DNA of 64,000 nt from Acephala macrosclerotiorum (taxonomy: Eukaryota > Ascomycota > Leotiomycetes > Helotiales > Mollisiaceae). The stretch's first letter is position 1. Every line of letters begins with the position of its first letter. The stretch lies in NCBI GenBank assembly GCA_014904845.1, contig MU119203.1, positions 682,001-746,000 on the forward strand, written 5' to 3'. The notes under the pieces were generated by a model. The model did no database searches, was not told the origin of the DNA, and saw only the letters and a list, made by a program, of their open reading frames with translations. This document shows, piece by piece, positions 31,818 to 42,246 of this stretch. Both the position numbers and the translations under genes were made by a program.

Positions 31818-32869
31818 ATGCAACAAACTCTTCTCGTGGTGCTAGGTCTTCTCTCGGCTCAGCTAAATGCTCTGCCTCTTAACATCAATCTGGGAGCATA
31901 TTCGCCAGCCTTGGTAGTCGGTGATGGTGAAATCTCATTCGGCGGTAAGCAAGATGTCTCCAACTTGATGAACGCACTCGAAGGCGCCGCAGTTTCAGGT
32001 ATGCCGACATTAACATTCACATTCGCCATTACACTTATAATCTCACTCCATTGCTTCCTTTCCCCCTTTCTCCCCTTACCCACTCCCCTGTTCTCATCCT
32101 CACCTACACCTGTCTTTTCTCCCCTTGTGTGCATGAACGTTACAAGCTCACACGATGGTAAATAGGAGCAACAGCAGCTGCTGCAGCCGCCGCCCCCGTA
32201 GCCGCCGCACCAGCCGCCTCTGCTGCCCCAGCCGCACAAGCCCAAGCCCAACCGCAAGCACAAGTCATCCCCGCCACTGGAGGCGCCACCGACCAAACAA
32301 CACAAATCACCTCTCTCCAAGGCATGGGAAAGGAAATCGCTCCCCGCGTCGTCCCTTTGGTCAAACTCTCAACTGAAAACGCTAAGAGAGACATCGCTGG
32401 TTTTAACGCAGCATTGAATTATGCTACGGGGGCATTAAAGACTAGTCCTGAGATTCAGTTGGGGACGGGTGAGGGTGGAAGTGGTGTTGGTATTACGCAG
32501 AAGGCTGGAGGAACGACGTCTACGCCGGCGAAGGCGGGACGGAGTGTGGAGCAGGTTGATGTTGAATCGAGGGATATTCCAGCGAGGAAGTTGAGGACTA
32601 CGGTTACGACTATGTTTGTTCGTGGTGGACCTGCTCAGGGTGAGTCTTGTTCTTTTGAAGAGATTTGAAATTCTTGATGAGAGAGGGGAGGCTAATGTGG
32701 AAGAATAGAACGCAGCGAAGACGACGCCTCATCCTCCCCAATGGAAAAGCGCAACCCAGCTCCCTCTCCAAGCAACATCGACGGCGTCAACCTCAACATG
32801 GCTGAAGGACAAGTCGCCGAACTGACATTCGTTGAAACGAGGGCCGTTGAGGATGATGATGATGAGTAG
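31818..32869 (+). CDS. Small secreted protein of unknown function
   Basis: Exons 31818-31998, 32166-32639, 32709-32869 give 271 residues. The N-terminus is a clear signal peptide (MQQTLLVVLGLLSAQLNALP). The mature part begins with NINLGAYSPALVVGDGEISF, followed after intron 1 by an Ala/Pro/Gln-rich stretch of about 40 residues (long GCC/GCA codon runs). A more ordered middle reads MGKEIAPRVVPLVKLSTENAKRD, and the C-terminus is acidic, ending in DDDDE. KR dibasic sites (EKR, AKR) could be cleaved by a Kex2-type protease. No cysteine-rich effector pattern and no domain I can name. Similar predicted secreted proteins occur in filamentous ascomycetes. Intron 1 (167 bp) is longer than average here. 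Confidence 0.8.
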
Positions 32870-34190
32870 AGGATCCGACTACCTTTTGTACATGTTGGGC
32901 AGAAATTTGGGGTGAGACTTTTTGAGAATATTTTTTTGATTGTAAGCTATAAATTTGCGGTTACCACTTTTACCATTCTTAGGCGATGAAGATAAAACGT
33001 AAAAAGAGATGGGCGTCAAAGTGTTGGGATTATATCCTGGAGATACAAAGTATTAGATGGAGGGAATACATATTCAGATCTTGCTTCCTTTTCTCTTTCT
33101 CTCAATTCTCATTTCTCACCCTCCTTCCCAAAGATATAGTATCATTCATTTCACATCGAATTCACCCGATTCTATAATGCTACAACCTCTTCCTCGTCCC
33201 TCAATCGCACCTAAACACTTACTAAGACATTCCACAACGCTCGATGCAACTGTAGCGCTCTGCCCAGAGATTCTCCTTCACCCTCCGACATCGATGAAAT
33301 CGCCAAGGTCAATGGGAATTGTGAGAATGGTGTTCGTGCTTTAGAAAGACCCACCTTCACGTGGCAAGAGAGAAGCGCGACTCGCGGCCCGTGTGAAGAT
33401 CATGTAGCAGAGCATTCTGGGCAAAGCTGGGCGTTCCCGGCAGTCGAAAATTCTTTAGGGCTTTATTTTTGTTTCGCCAAAATAAGTTTCTGGTTGTGAA
33501 ACTGAAGCTTTGAGGCCAAGATTCTCGAGGTGGGGCGGAGGTGTTTGTGAGGCGGGAGAGATGTGAGGCGAGGCGGGGCTAGACGAGGGGAAGGGGCGGG
33601 TGTGAAGCGAGAACCACGGGAGGAGGAGAGAGGATTGGATGCTAGAATAGAAACGATTTTGAACGGTGTTTGCTTGATAGGTTGGGACTGGCGAGATAGT
33701 TGACAGGTAGTTTGAGAGAAGGGTTATGGAAGGAGGGAGTTCGAAAATAGAATTTTGTATTTGTTTTTCATGTTTTCTCTGAAGGTTGAATGATAGTTGG
33801 GCCAAAGGAGGTTGAAGATTTGGGCTGGCTGTCAGCGAGCTCACACAGAATACCAAGTACTTAGCTATGCAATCAAGAGATCTTCGATGGAGTGAGTGCG
33901 CTAGACAAGTTTTCTCTGGATTGCTTGAGTACTCCGCATTTGCTATCAATTATCTCATAATCTCTGTTTACAGATAATGCAGTCAAGACACAAGAGATCT
34001 TCGGTCTCGAAATTAAGTTTGCTTCGAATTTCTTGAGTACTCGGTGTTACTTTGACGCTGCTCACAGATAATGTCAACCGCACAGCCATTTTCCGGTGAC
34101 AATAAATAAGAGATGTCCAGAAATAGTAACCAATACTTCCTCACTCATTCCTCTTCCCCAACTCCCCAATACTTCTTCACGAACTCCACC
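32870..34190. other. Intergenic region, convergent genes
   Basis: No supported gene. A minus-strand open frame of 164 codons (33949-33455) consists of low-complexity Ser/Pro/Leu-rich sequence without motif and is not called. The right third contains the imperfect direct repeat listed separately. Confidence 0.4.
33874..34074. repeat. Imperfect direct repeat of about 100 bp, two copies
   Basis: Three anchor words recur in the same order: CAAGAGATCTTCG (33874 and 33991), CTTGAGTACTC (33924 and 34032) and ACAGATAATG (33970 and 34064). Spacing shrinks from 117 to 108 to 94 bp, so the second copy has lost about 23 bp. The sequence between anchors is diverged. It lies outside any gene. Confidence 0.65.
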
Positions 34191-35543
34191 TCACTTCACC
34201 TCCACGTTCTCTTCCAACCCCTCTCCACCATCCCAATCCTCTATCTCCGTTTCCCAATGCCCTAGGTCATAAATTTGCAACTTATACAAAGGATTCATCT
34301 TAACCTCTCGAACCCACATCTCCCACGGCCGATGCTGGCTTGCATCATTCATTTTCGTACAACCTTCCTTCAGTTCCTCAGTATCTAGGAATCGCATGTC
34401 ATCTAACCCCCATTCTCCTCTTGCCGCTCCAGTTCCATGTCCCTTGCCAAACACACCATTAAGGCAGGAAGATCTAAGCATCAAAGCTTGAGATTGAATT
34501 CCGGCGTTAATGTGTGTGTAGACGGCGCGGTAGACAGCTTGAGAGACAGAGGTGCCGAGGGTGGTGAAGCCGTGGTTGGACATTAGGACTACATTGTGAT
34601 CGTGCTTGTGGGTCGTGTCATGGTCGTGGTCGTGGTCATGCGATTCTTCTTCCTCTGCAGATGGAGATGGAGAGGAGAAGTGCGAAGCGAGCGCAGAGCC
34701 AAAACGTTGGTTGTTGACGAGGAGATCTTGTTGCTCGCCGTGCTGGTATAGAGGGATGATATCGTAGACTGGGACCGTGGCTCCTAGTTTGCGTCAACTA
34801 AGTCTCATTGACACTTTCAGAAAGTTTTTCAGAGCACTCACCAAGGAACCCAGCAATATGAAAAGCAGCCCTCATAGGAACACCACTCATAGTATATGGA
34901 AGCACAGCTTGAGAATGACTGTGAATTACACTGTTGATGTGAGGATAGCGTTTGTAGATCTCGCTGTGGATGAAGCGCTCTGAGTAGCCCTTTTTGGAGG
35001 AGGGGTCTACCGGAGAGGAGTCGGAGATTTTGTATTGAATTAAATCCGAGGGGGAGGATACAAGGGCCGGAGCTCGGTCGCCGGACATGCTGGGTTTTTT
35101 TTAATGGGATGGACTGGAAGTCTTAAGGGGTTTTGGGAATGATCTAGAGACTTACATGAAGACATCAGGTTTGTCTGGATGGCGCATGGACACCTACGCC
35201 CAGAGTCTTGGATTCAGCATTCTAAATTTAGGGATTTCAAAGGAGAGAATGCCTAAGGTGTCTCGGGACATTCAAGACTCTCAAAACGAAGAGTAAAGGG
35301 GGACAGTGATACTCACGTGACCGTACGCGTCGACGACATTTTGGTGATGTAGGATATGATTGGCACGAATAAGAGTCTCTAACTGTGAGGTGTTTAGTTT
35401 CGAGAACCAAAGGAAGGATAATAGTAGATGGTGTCTAAGTTGTGGTATGTTTTACTACACTCGTGAGTTGAAGAGAGACCCCCGCCGAACCGACACTTGA
35501 ATTTCAGACGCTAAAAAAGGAAACGTACATTTTCCGACTTCAT
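34191..35543 (-). CDS. Class II aldolase/adducin-domain protein
   Basis: Exons, read leftwards: 35543-35529, 35382-35317, 35193-35156, 35089-34842, 34783-34191, giving 319 residues. It carries the class II aldolase fold: LIRANHILHHQNVVDAYGHVSMRHPD at the N-terminus, SGDRAPALV, a Glu in FIHSEIYKRYP, and the zinc ligands His96 and His98 in SVIHSHSQAV, plus His193 in MSNHGFTTLG. These metal enzymes cleave or epimerise sugar phosphates or decarboxylate aldol-type substrates; the substrate cannot be told. Just before the third zinc ligand is an acidic then His/Asp-alternating insertion (EEEESHDHDHDHDTTHKHDH) that is not part of the domain core and could bind metal. The first coding exon is only 15 bp (MKSEN); it is chosen because its donor joins in frame to a conserved start. 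Confidence 0.85.
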
Positions 35544-36395
35544 GTTGAGTTCGGAACAGGCAATGTAGCATGAGAGTAGTACTACTTGAATTCAAGAAAG
35601 GAAGCTCCAAAGTTTAAGACTGTATTATTGTTTCTTTGCTTGTCGATGTTTGCTCTCGTTGACCCCGCGTCATGACTTCGTCACGGAACCCTGCAGCCGA
35701 TTCAGGGGTTCTTGCGCAAACATTTCATCCCTTCTTTCCACAACTCTATCTTCAACAACACATCAACCCAACTCAAGTCCATCAAATTTGAGGCTTTAGT
35801 GAAGCAGCAAGTGTGAGCTTCACAGCCAAGCACGTCCGGGAATACGGCGAGATGCTATCGAAATCATAAGCAAGCTTTCGGAGCTCATCCTTGGCTTCGG
35901 CACTCCCACCCACGACCTTCCCCTTCCGGAGGGTGTCCATCGGCTCATGTACCTCGTTCCGGAAGGACTGGAGAAGACTGTACCTACTTTAAGCCCCAGT
36001 ATGCGCGACATCGAATTGGTCGCTTCATATATCGAAAGTGCGGACGTGCTTGGAGATCCCTCTTTCTGCCGTTGATGATTCCAGGGCTGTCATTTGGCTG
36101 CCGATCTTGAGCCAAGACTTAAGCATACTTCTTAGTGTATTCTGGATTGCACTTTAATCCCCTTTTTATCCTATGAGAGGTTGAGATGGCGTTGGGAGCG
36201 CCGTGCCCGAGGCTCGAACCTTCTGCTTTGGAATTGATGACCGCTAACGAACGAGGGCACGCTGACTTAATAATAGCTTATCAGAATGAGCCTTGTGGGA
36301 CGAGAGGAAGTACAAGATGGAGGGGTTGCCATAAGTATGGTTGTACACTCGTCGAATTGCGACACCAAGTACAGTACTTCAAGATAATCGTAATC
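35544..36395. other. Divergent promoter region, aldolase / RNase T2
   Basis: Contains the gene-fragment-like frame listed separately (35803-36075) and a tRNA-like inverted pair near 36200-36260. No complete gene is visible. Confidence 0.4.
35803..36075 (+). pseudogene. Possible gene fragment, unknown family
   Basis: A 90-codon open frame without a usable start. Its sequence looks protein-like: RDAIEIISKLSELILGFGTP, then HDLPLPEGVHRLMYLVPEGL, then LSPSMRDIELVASYIESADV. It is bounded by stops at 35800 and 36073. I do not recognise the family. Could be the 3' exon of a degraded gene or chance. Confidence 0.3.
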
Positions 36396-37740
36396 ATGTC
36401 TTCCTTTTCAAAGATTATTATGGTCTCAATGACAGCCTGGCAAGTTGTCCTGGCTGGCTCACCCAAGACCTGCTCAAGCCCAACATTGAGCTGTCAAAAC
36501 ACGACCTCTGTAGCTGATACCTGTTGCTTCAATGCGCCAGGAGGGCAATTGGTTCAAACCCAATTCTGGGACACAAGTCCAAGTACAGGCCCTTCGAACT
36601 CCTGGACCATCCATGGCCTTTGGCCTGATCATTGCGATGGCACTTATGACTCCAATTGCGATGCCTCCCGAGCATACACAAACATCACTTCTATTCTCCA
36701 ATCCTACGGCAAAACAGACCTGCTTGCGTACATGAACACGTACTGGGTTGACATCAACGGCGATGATGAGTCCTTCTGGGAGCACGAGTGGGGCAAGCAC
36801 GGAACCTGTATCAGCACTCTCAAGCCCAGCTGCTACACCGGCTATACCGCCCAAGAGGAAGCCCCAGACTTCTTCCAGAAGACAGTTGACCTCTTCAAGA
36901 CCCTTGACAGTTACACTGTTCGTAAAAACATCCGGATCCAATTGACAAAATACTGATTCAGTCCTAGGCATTAGCAAACGCTGGAATCGTCCCCTCTAGC
37001 ACCAATACCTACACCTCAGCCGCCATCCTTGCCGCTCTTAAAGCCCCATTCGGCCAAAACCCCACGATCCAATGCGCTTCGGGAGCTTTAGATGAGATTT
37101 GGTACTCATTCGATGTCCTTGGTTCTGTCCAGACTGGGACTTTCCAACCCGCCGCTCCAGTTGGACAATCTTCTAGTTGCTCTTCTACTGGTATCAAGTA
37201 CCTTCCCAAGTCAGGTGGGACTGTAACGACGACTACCACCAAGGCCACGACTACGACTACCGCAACTTCAACGCCTACTAGCACTGGATCTTTCTCTGGC
37301 TCGGGGTATCTGAATGCTTACACTGGTAGCTCTCAAGATGGATGTCTTATCAGCGCGGGGACGTGGTATACCACTGGTACTTGTGCTACATACACAGCTA
37401 CAGCTTCAGGTTTGTTCCATAGATCACCTATCGTATCTAGCCAAGCTAATACAACAACAGGTTCGGGTTTCACACTCAAGTCCTCGAAAGGAAATTGCGG
37501 TATCTCGTCCAACACATTCACGTGTGCTTCTGGTGTTACTGCGACTGTTTTCACGGCAAGTACTTTAACATCCTTGATATTAACAGTCTAGCTGACAAAT
37601 GGCAGGCAAGCAATGGGCTACTGGCATACAACGGGGCGACCACATTCTATGCTACGGCCGTTCCTTCGGGTTCTACCCAAGCCACCGTTTACACGAGTCC
37701 ACAAAGCGTGAGCGTCACGTTCCAGTGGCAGAGTGTCTGA
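36396..37740 (+). CDS. Secreted ribonuclease T2
   Basis: Exons 36396-36917, 36968-37409, 37461-37555, 37606-37740 give 397 residues. A signal peptide (SKIIMVSMTAWQVVLAG) leads into the T2 domain with both active-site segments: WTIHGLWPDHC with His73, and SFWEHEWGKHGTC with His130, Glu131 and His135. Paired cysteines are abundant, as usual. A Thr-rich linker (TVTTTTTKATTTTTATSTPT) joins to a C-terminal beta domain of about 100 residues (SGSGYLNAYTG, FTLKSSKGNCGISSNTFTC), the arrangement of the Rny1-type fungal enzymes. It cleaves RNA, in the vacuole or outside the cell. Intron 3 appears to use GC-AG borders (ACG|GCAAGT); the nearby GT donor breaks the frame. The start at MSSFSK is preferred over upstream in-frame sequence because it places the signal peptide at the N-terminus. 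Confidence 0.92.
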
Positions 37741-38247
37741 ACAATTTAGGCTGATGGCTGCAGATACAAATCAATTTTACAATGTGTTTACAAATCAGAT
37801 TGCGGAAAGATCCTGATACACAGCTGTTGACCTCATGAAGATGTTCAGTTCTCTCAGCTTTTACTCGATCTCATTTGCAAAGTTAAAAGTTGGGTGGAAA
37901 AGACAAGTCAAGGTTAGACCCAGTGGTCCGAATTGATCAAAAGCTGCAGCTCTGCTGCCTAAAGGCTGAAGAGCGTACACCGAGAAGTCTGGGCCCACGG
38001 CCCAATGCTCAGTCGTTGCTTCAGGTTCTCAGATATAACTAAAAAGCCCCATCTACTCTAAGTTAGAAGGGAAGTGCCGCGGAAGGGAACTTGCCTCGAT
38101 CAGGTTAGCCTTTTATGATGCTAGCCACGTGATCATTGTTTATTTCATCTTCTAGGCAGACTTCTTCCTTCTTCCTTATTAAACAACTTGCATTCATCTC
38201 CGCAAACAAACTATTCCTGGTCTGCGAGGGAAAGTTCAGTTGCATTC
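37741..38247. other. Intergenic, promoter of the archaemetzincin gene
   Basis: About 500 bp between co-directional genes. No open frame of interest. TTATTAAACAACTTG lies about 60 bp before the chosen ATG. Confidence 0.4.
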
Positions 38248-39585
38248 ATGCCTCCCAAAACTGCCTCAAGAGCTACGAAGCGGTGTGAACATGCTACCCC
38301 CGCCTACTCATGCTCGAGCCATGCAGCTGAGGTTGGATTCAAACGAAAAACACTACAAGAAAGACTTGCTGCCGCTACACCAAGAGGAACTATAAAATCT
38401 ATACCAGAAGCCGCCGTCGAATCCTTAGGAGCATTTCCTACTCCACTCATCTTACCTGATGATGATTTAGCACTGGATCCTAAACATCCACCTCAAAGTC
38501 TGAGATCTTGGATTCAATTGAAAGAGAGGAACAAAGTCACACCAGAACGGAAAACCATATACTTAGCAGTGCCGCCTGGCTATGACTCAGATGTTGACTT
38601 CGTCAAGCAATGGACTTGGCCTCGGCTGAGAAGCAAGAGCCCCGAAATCGAACACCCGAAAGCTCAAGATATCCTAGAGTACCTACAAGCATTCTATCAT
38701 GGATTACCAGTCGAGTTGTTCCCTCAAGAAAATCTGCGCTTCACTTCCGAAGTTGACGACCTGGATGACATGCCCCAAAGCGACAAAGACAGACAGGTCA
38801 TCGGTCTCCATTTCAAGAAGGGCTACGGAAGCAAAGGCATCCGTACTCGTCCTAGAACCAAAGGGGATTATGCCCACCAACTCAGCCTCGACGATCTCCT
38901 CGATGCTGCAATTTGGGCGCTGCCAGAAGATGCTTACGCGTTGGTGATGCTAGTAGATCACGACCTCTACGAGGATGAGGAAGATGAGTTCGTGTGTGGA
39001 CGAGCTTATGGCGGCTCCAGAGTGGCTGTCATAACCACAGCACGGTATAACCCTGCTTTAGATGCGAAGCAAGAAGTGGAAAGAGAGCATGCTTGGCCTG
39101 CTTCTCATTGCTCTGCTTTTCTGGACAACATGCTCGATGCCCCCAAATCAGCCAATGCCTACAAGAGAAAGACACCTGCCAAAGAACAAGATGCCGCAGA
39201 AGAAACGCCCCTACAACTCGCAGTCACAGCCCACAACTCCCTCCGATCTCTCATCAATTCTCCATCACCAGAAGCATTATCAGGTCTGTGGCTAGGCCGC
39301 GTCTGCAGAACCGCAAGTCACGAACTAGGCCACTGTTTCGGCATGGGTCATTGTGTTTACTATGCTTGTTCGATGCAAGGCAGTGCCTCGATAATTGAGG
39401 ATGCGAGACAGCCCCCTTATCTCTGTCCTGTGGATTTGGAGAAGATGTTACTGGCTACGGGGGCGGATGTTAGGAAGAGGTATAGGGCGATTTTGGAGTT
39501 TTGTGAGGGGAGAGGGGAGGTGCATCTTTTTAAGGCGTTTGGGGGGTGGGTTAGGGGACGGTTAGAGTGCCGAGCAGATCAATAA
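38248..39585 (+). CDS. Archaemetzincin-family metalloprotease
   Basis: Intronless, 445 residues. The zinc site HELGHCFGMGHC (His358, Glu359, His362, His368) is followed by CX4CXM (CVYYACSM) and later YLCPVDLEKM, the extended HEXXHXXGXXHCX4CXM signature of archaemetzincins (AMZ, family M54). Upstream the domain begins near YLAVPPGYDSDVDFVKQW and includes LHFKKGYGSKGIRTR and DAYALVMLVDHDLY. Between two core strands is a Lys/Glu-rich insertion (about 310-335, SANAYKRKTPAKEQDAAEET). No signal peptide, so probably an intracellular peptidase; natural substrates of this family are poorly known. The frame is open for 20 codons before the first ATG, but no earlier ATG exists. Confidence 0.9.
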   Translation: MPPKTASRATKRCEHATPAYSCSSHAAEVGFKRKTLQERLAAATPRGTIKSIPEAAVESLGAFPTPLILPDDDLALDPKHPPQSLRSWIQLKERNKVTPERKTIYLAVPPGYDSDVDFVKQWTWPRLRSKSPEIEHPKAQDILEYLQAFYHGLPVELFPQENLRFTSEVDDLDDMPQSDKDRQVIGLHFKKGYGSKGIRTRPRTKGDYAHQLSLDDLLDAAIWALPEDAYALVMLVDHDLYEDEEDEFVCGRAYGGSRVAVITTARYNPALDAKQEVEREHAWPASHCSAFLDNMLDAPKSANAYKRKTPAKEQDAAEETPLQLAVTAHNSLRSLINSPSPEALSGLWLGRVCRTASHELGHCFGMGHCVYYACSMQGSASIIEDARQPPYLCPVDLEKMLLATGADVRKRYRAILEFCEGRGEVHLFKAFGGWVRGRLECRADQ

Positions 39586-39923
39586 CACAGAATCTTTCTT
39601 CTTTCCAACTCCCATATGTCTTTCTTTCCCCTCATCATACCTGGCCCTTCTCGAAACTTCATGCTGAGGCTGTGATAGGAGACGAAAATACTACACTAAT
39701 TCCCTAAGTGGTTTATCCCTACTCTCTATAACCTCAGCTACTAATCTACGAAGAATCGGTAAACACTATTTCACTAGACGGTGTCATAACACGCCTAGTG
39801 AATGGTCTAGCTACTTCCTAGAGCTGAACTTTTTTGTCTTTTGCTGCTGCTTTCTCTAGGAAGGAGGTACTCTGGTCCTGCAGGAGAGAGCGTATTTATC
39901 TGATGGAGATCTTTGATTGTGGC
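39586..39923. other. Convergent intergenic region
   Basis: Short spacer after the archaemetzincin gene. A near-perfect inverted repeat around 39765-39805 (TATTTCACTAGACGGTG ... ACGCCTAGTGAATGG) could form a hairpin, possibly part of a 3' end. No gene seen. Confidence 0.35.
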
Positions 39924-40205
39924 TCAGGGCCAGGTGAAATGGGGTTCATCTACTGTCTCTTTCGTGGAGCTGATTTCTCCTGAGGGATGAGGGTGGGTCC
40001 ATCCTGAGCGAATGTTGGATCGGAAGAATGTCCTGAGAGCTGTGGTTTGTTGTGTTGTGATTGCAGCATTACATAGCTCTTTTGCACCCATTGTCATGAA
40101 TTTCTCGAAGAACTTTGAGGTGTGTACTAAAGATAGGAAGTTGGGCGACTGCAGCTGTGAGATGACCTGTACGAGAATTTTGACCAGTAATTTGGAGTGA
40201 TCCAT
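39924..40205 (-). CDS. Short F-box-like protein or fragment
   Basis: An ATG-started frame of 93 residues. The first 50 residues have the hydrophobic spacing of an F-box-like helix bundle (ILVQVISQLQSPNFLSLVHTSKFFEKFM), then a polar tail with no recognisable repeat domain. Fungal F-box-like proteins are normally several hundred residues, so this is either a truncated remnant or a small protein of its own. No splice sites that extend it convincingly. Confidence is low. Confidence 0.35.
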   Translation of the reverse strand: MDHSKLLVKILVQVISQLQSPNFLSLVHTSKFFEKFMTMGAKELCNAAITTQQTTALRTFFRSNIRSGWTHPHPSGEISSTKETVDEPHFTWP

Positions 40206-41876
40206 GAAGGCCTTGTGTTCGCGTGAGGTTGACTCAGATAGAGAAACGACGGTGGCTGAACCTGGGAAGACAGATGGAGGGTGCGTATTTGTGTTTACTT
40301 TTGGAACTTGAGGACTCGAGTATTCGAAGGTGAAGATTGAGCTTGAGTCGTGTTAGTAGAATGAGTCCCAATATCTAGCTTCAGTTTCGATTCGCGAGAC
40401 CAAGATTGGTGTAGATATTCTGCACGTCGCTTTGGGCCCATATGTCACAGCTTACTATGGCCCCAACTTGCCTGAACTCCAAATTTGGAATAGACCTCAG
40501 AATGAGACCATCGTTTCCATCTCAGACTGTATGCTCGCCATATATGGGGCATCCATTGACTATGTTGTTACATGGAAAGTCCCAAATCTTCTAAAGCCAC
40601 CACTACAAAGGTGACCATAATACAATGTCTGGCTCGACCTCAATATTGGAGACCAAGTGGGAAATCTAGAAATGCAACAAACGAGAGACCGGATAAATGT
40701 CCGCAAATCTGCTGAAACTGTATATGTGCAACAAAACAAGCCTAAAGTCAATATCCGGGTCTCACCTCGGCGTTACCTGCCTCTCCATTCTTGTCTGCCT
40801 CATCTGTATCGGTTGCGTCCTGGCCTTCCCCAGGCTACCCGCACCCACAGAGGCATTGTCCAGACTTGATCGCTTTCTCTCGGCCTGCTCCTGAGTATTG
40901 CATTTATTCTGCAGCCAGTCAACCAGCTGGGTCAAGGTAGACCAATGTCTCCGATACCACACCATGGGACCTGGGAAGCCTAAGGTCTCCATGATCAGGT
41001 AAACAATAAGCTTGAGGTTGTGCTTTCGGTGATCAGCCTTGCTTACATCCACTGCCTTGCCATTCAATTTTAGATCTCTCCGAGGGGACACATTTTGCCA
41101 AGGGATCTGAGTAACCAGTTGATATTGTGAGCCATTACACTCCAAGTACGAACCATTTTCCCCCTTGAAAGAGTACGGTGACACATCGGGTCTTGTTGAA
41201 TGATTGGCTGCGTGACATGTCTCAGACGACTACCGGTGCGTAGTATACGGATGAAATCGAGAAGAAGAGTAGATGTGCAACAAAACGAAGCGTAGTGATT
41301 GAGAAAAGCGTGGGACATCATGAGATGTGCAATAGTCTATATCAAAGAAATTCAGAACGTCTGCCAAAAGTAGGGAAGCTGTAGGACAATAGGATGACAG
41401 AGAAAAACAGAAGACGTGCAAGACGCAAAATTCTAAGGACACATTCTCTCAGAACAGTCGGTACATTCATGCATTCAGGTGGTTGAACAAGCCCTTGTTC
41501 CTAGACACCTCACAATTTCGATAATCCAATCTTCTTGTAACATCTTAGCTAAGAAGGGCATCCTAACATCGAAGTAGTTCTCGGTCTAGACACAGCTTTG
41601 GACTATTCTTCGATCGCCAATCAGGCAGTGTAATATGGACTAAATCTTCTCGCAGAGGTTGATGCTGCTCCATTGATCTTCGGTGACCGAAATAGCTCGT
41701 GCAGAATGGCTGTCATCTTTGTACCGTCCTTGTGTCTTGATCTGCCATGTTTGTACAAAGTGTTGTATACAATGTTCCAACGCCGCGTCCGTAATGTACA
41801 TTTTATTCCTATGACAAGTCAGCCAAGCTTCTTTCCCCCTTCGCAGACCAAACCAACCTCATAGAGAGCTTTCCAA
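40206..41876. other. Long region without a firm gene; one coding-like minus-strand stretch
   Basis: About 1.7 kb. On the minus strand, 41220-40762 holds an open stretch of about 150 codons with protein-like composition (SPYSFKGENGSYLECNG, LKLIVYLIMETLGFPGPMVW, STLTQLVDWLQNKC) but no ATG near its start and no family I recognise. It may be a terminal exon or remnant. The rest is AT-moderate spacer with only short frames. Confidence 0.3.
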
Positions 41877-42246
41877 TTAGTCCTGTCCATTCTCTGCCTT
41901 CCATTTGGCAAGATATGCCTCTCCACTCAGCGCTCCCTTGGGATCCCCTTCAAACCTCCCTTTAATTGGCTTCATCTTCCTCGTAACGAACGGCGTAAGC
42001 TACCATCAATTAGCATTCAATTCATGCCTTACAACTCACAGACCAAGTGCTCCATACCTTGAAATCTGCTAAGTTCTTAGGAACAACATATGTCCTGACT
42101 TTGTCCCAATCGATAATATATCCTCCATGCTTGGTATGTGTACCAGTCGACCCCGTCCCGGTGCCTTTATAGTATCCCTTATTTGTCTGCTTCGTCGTCA
42201 AGGCCAACCGCCTTATCCTCCTGCCGAGTATCTGTGTGGGCTTCAT
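41877..42246 (-). CDS. MRPL27: Mitochondrial large-subunit ribosomal protein mL41 (MRPL27 type)
   Basis: Exons, read leftwards: 42246-42058 and 41999-41877, giving 103 residues. The sequence [20 protein letters not shown], then [20 protein letters not shown], joined across the intron to [20 protein letters not shown] and [16 protein letters not shown], matches fungal mL41 over its whole length. It is a component of the 54S mitochondrial ribosomal subunit. The N-terminus is basic ([14 protein letters not shown]) and fits a mitochondrial targeting signal. It shares a 165-bp intergenic region with the divergent UTP14 gene, pairing a mitochondrial with a cytosolic ribosome-assembly gene. Confidence 0.93.
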
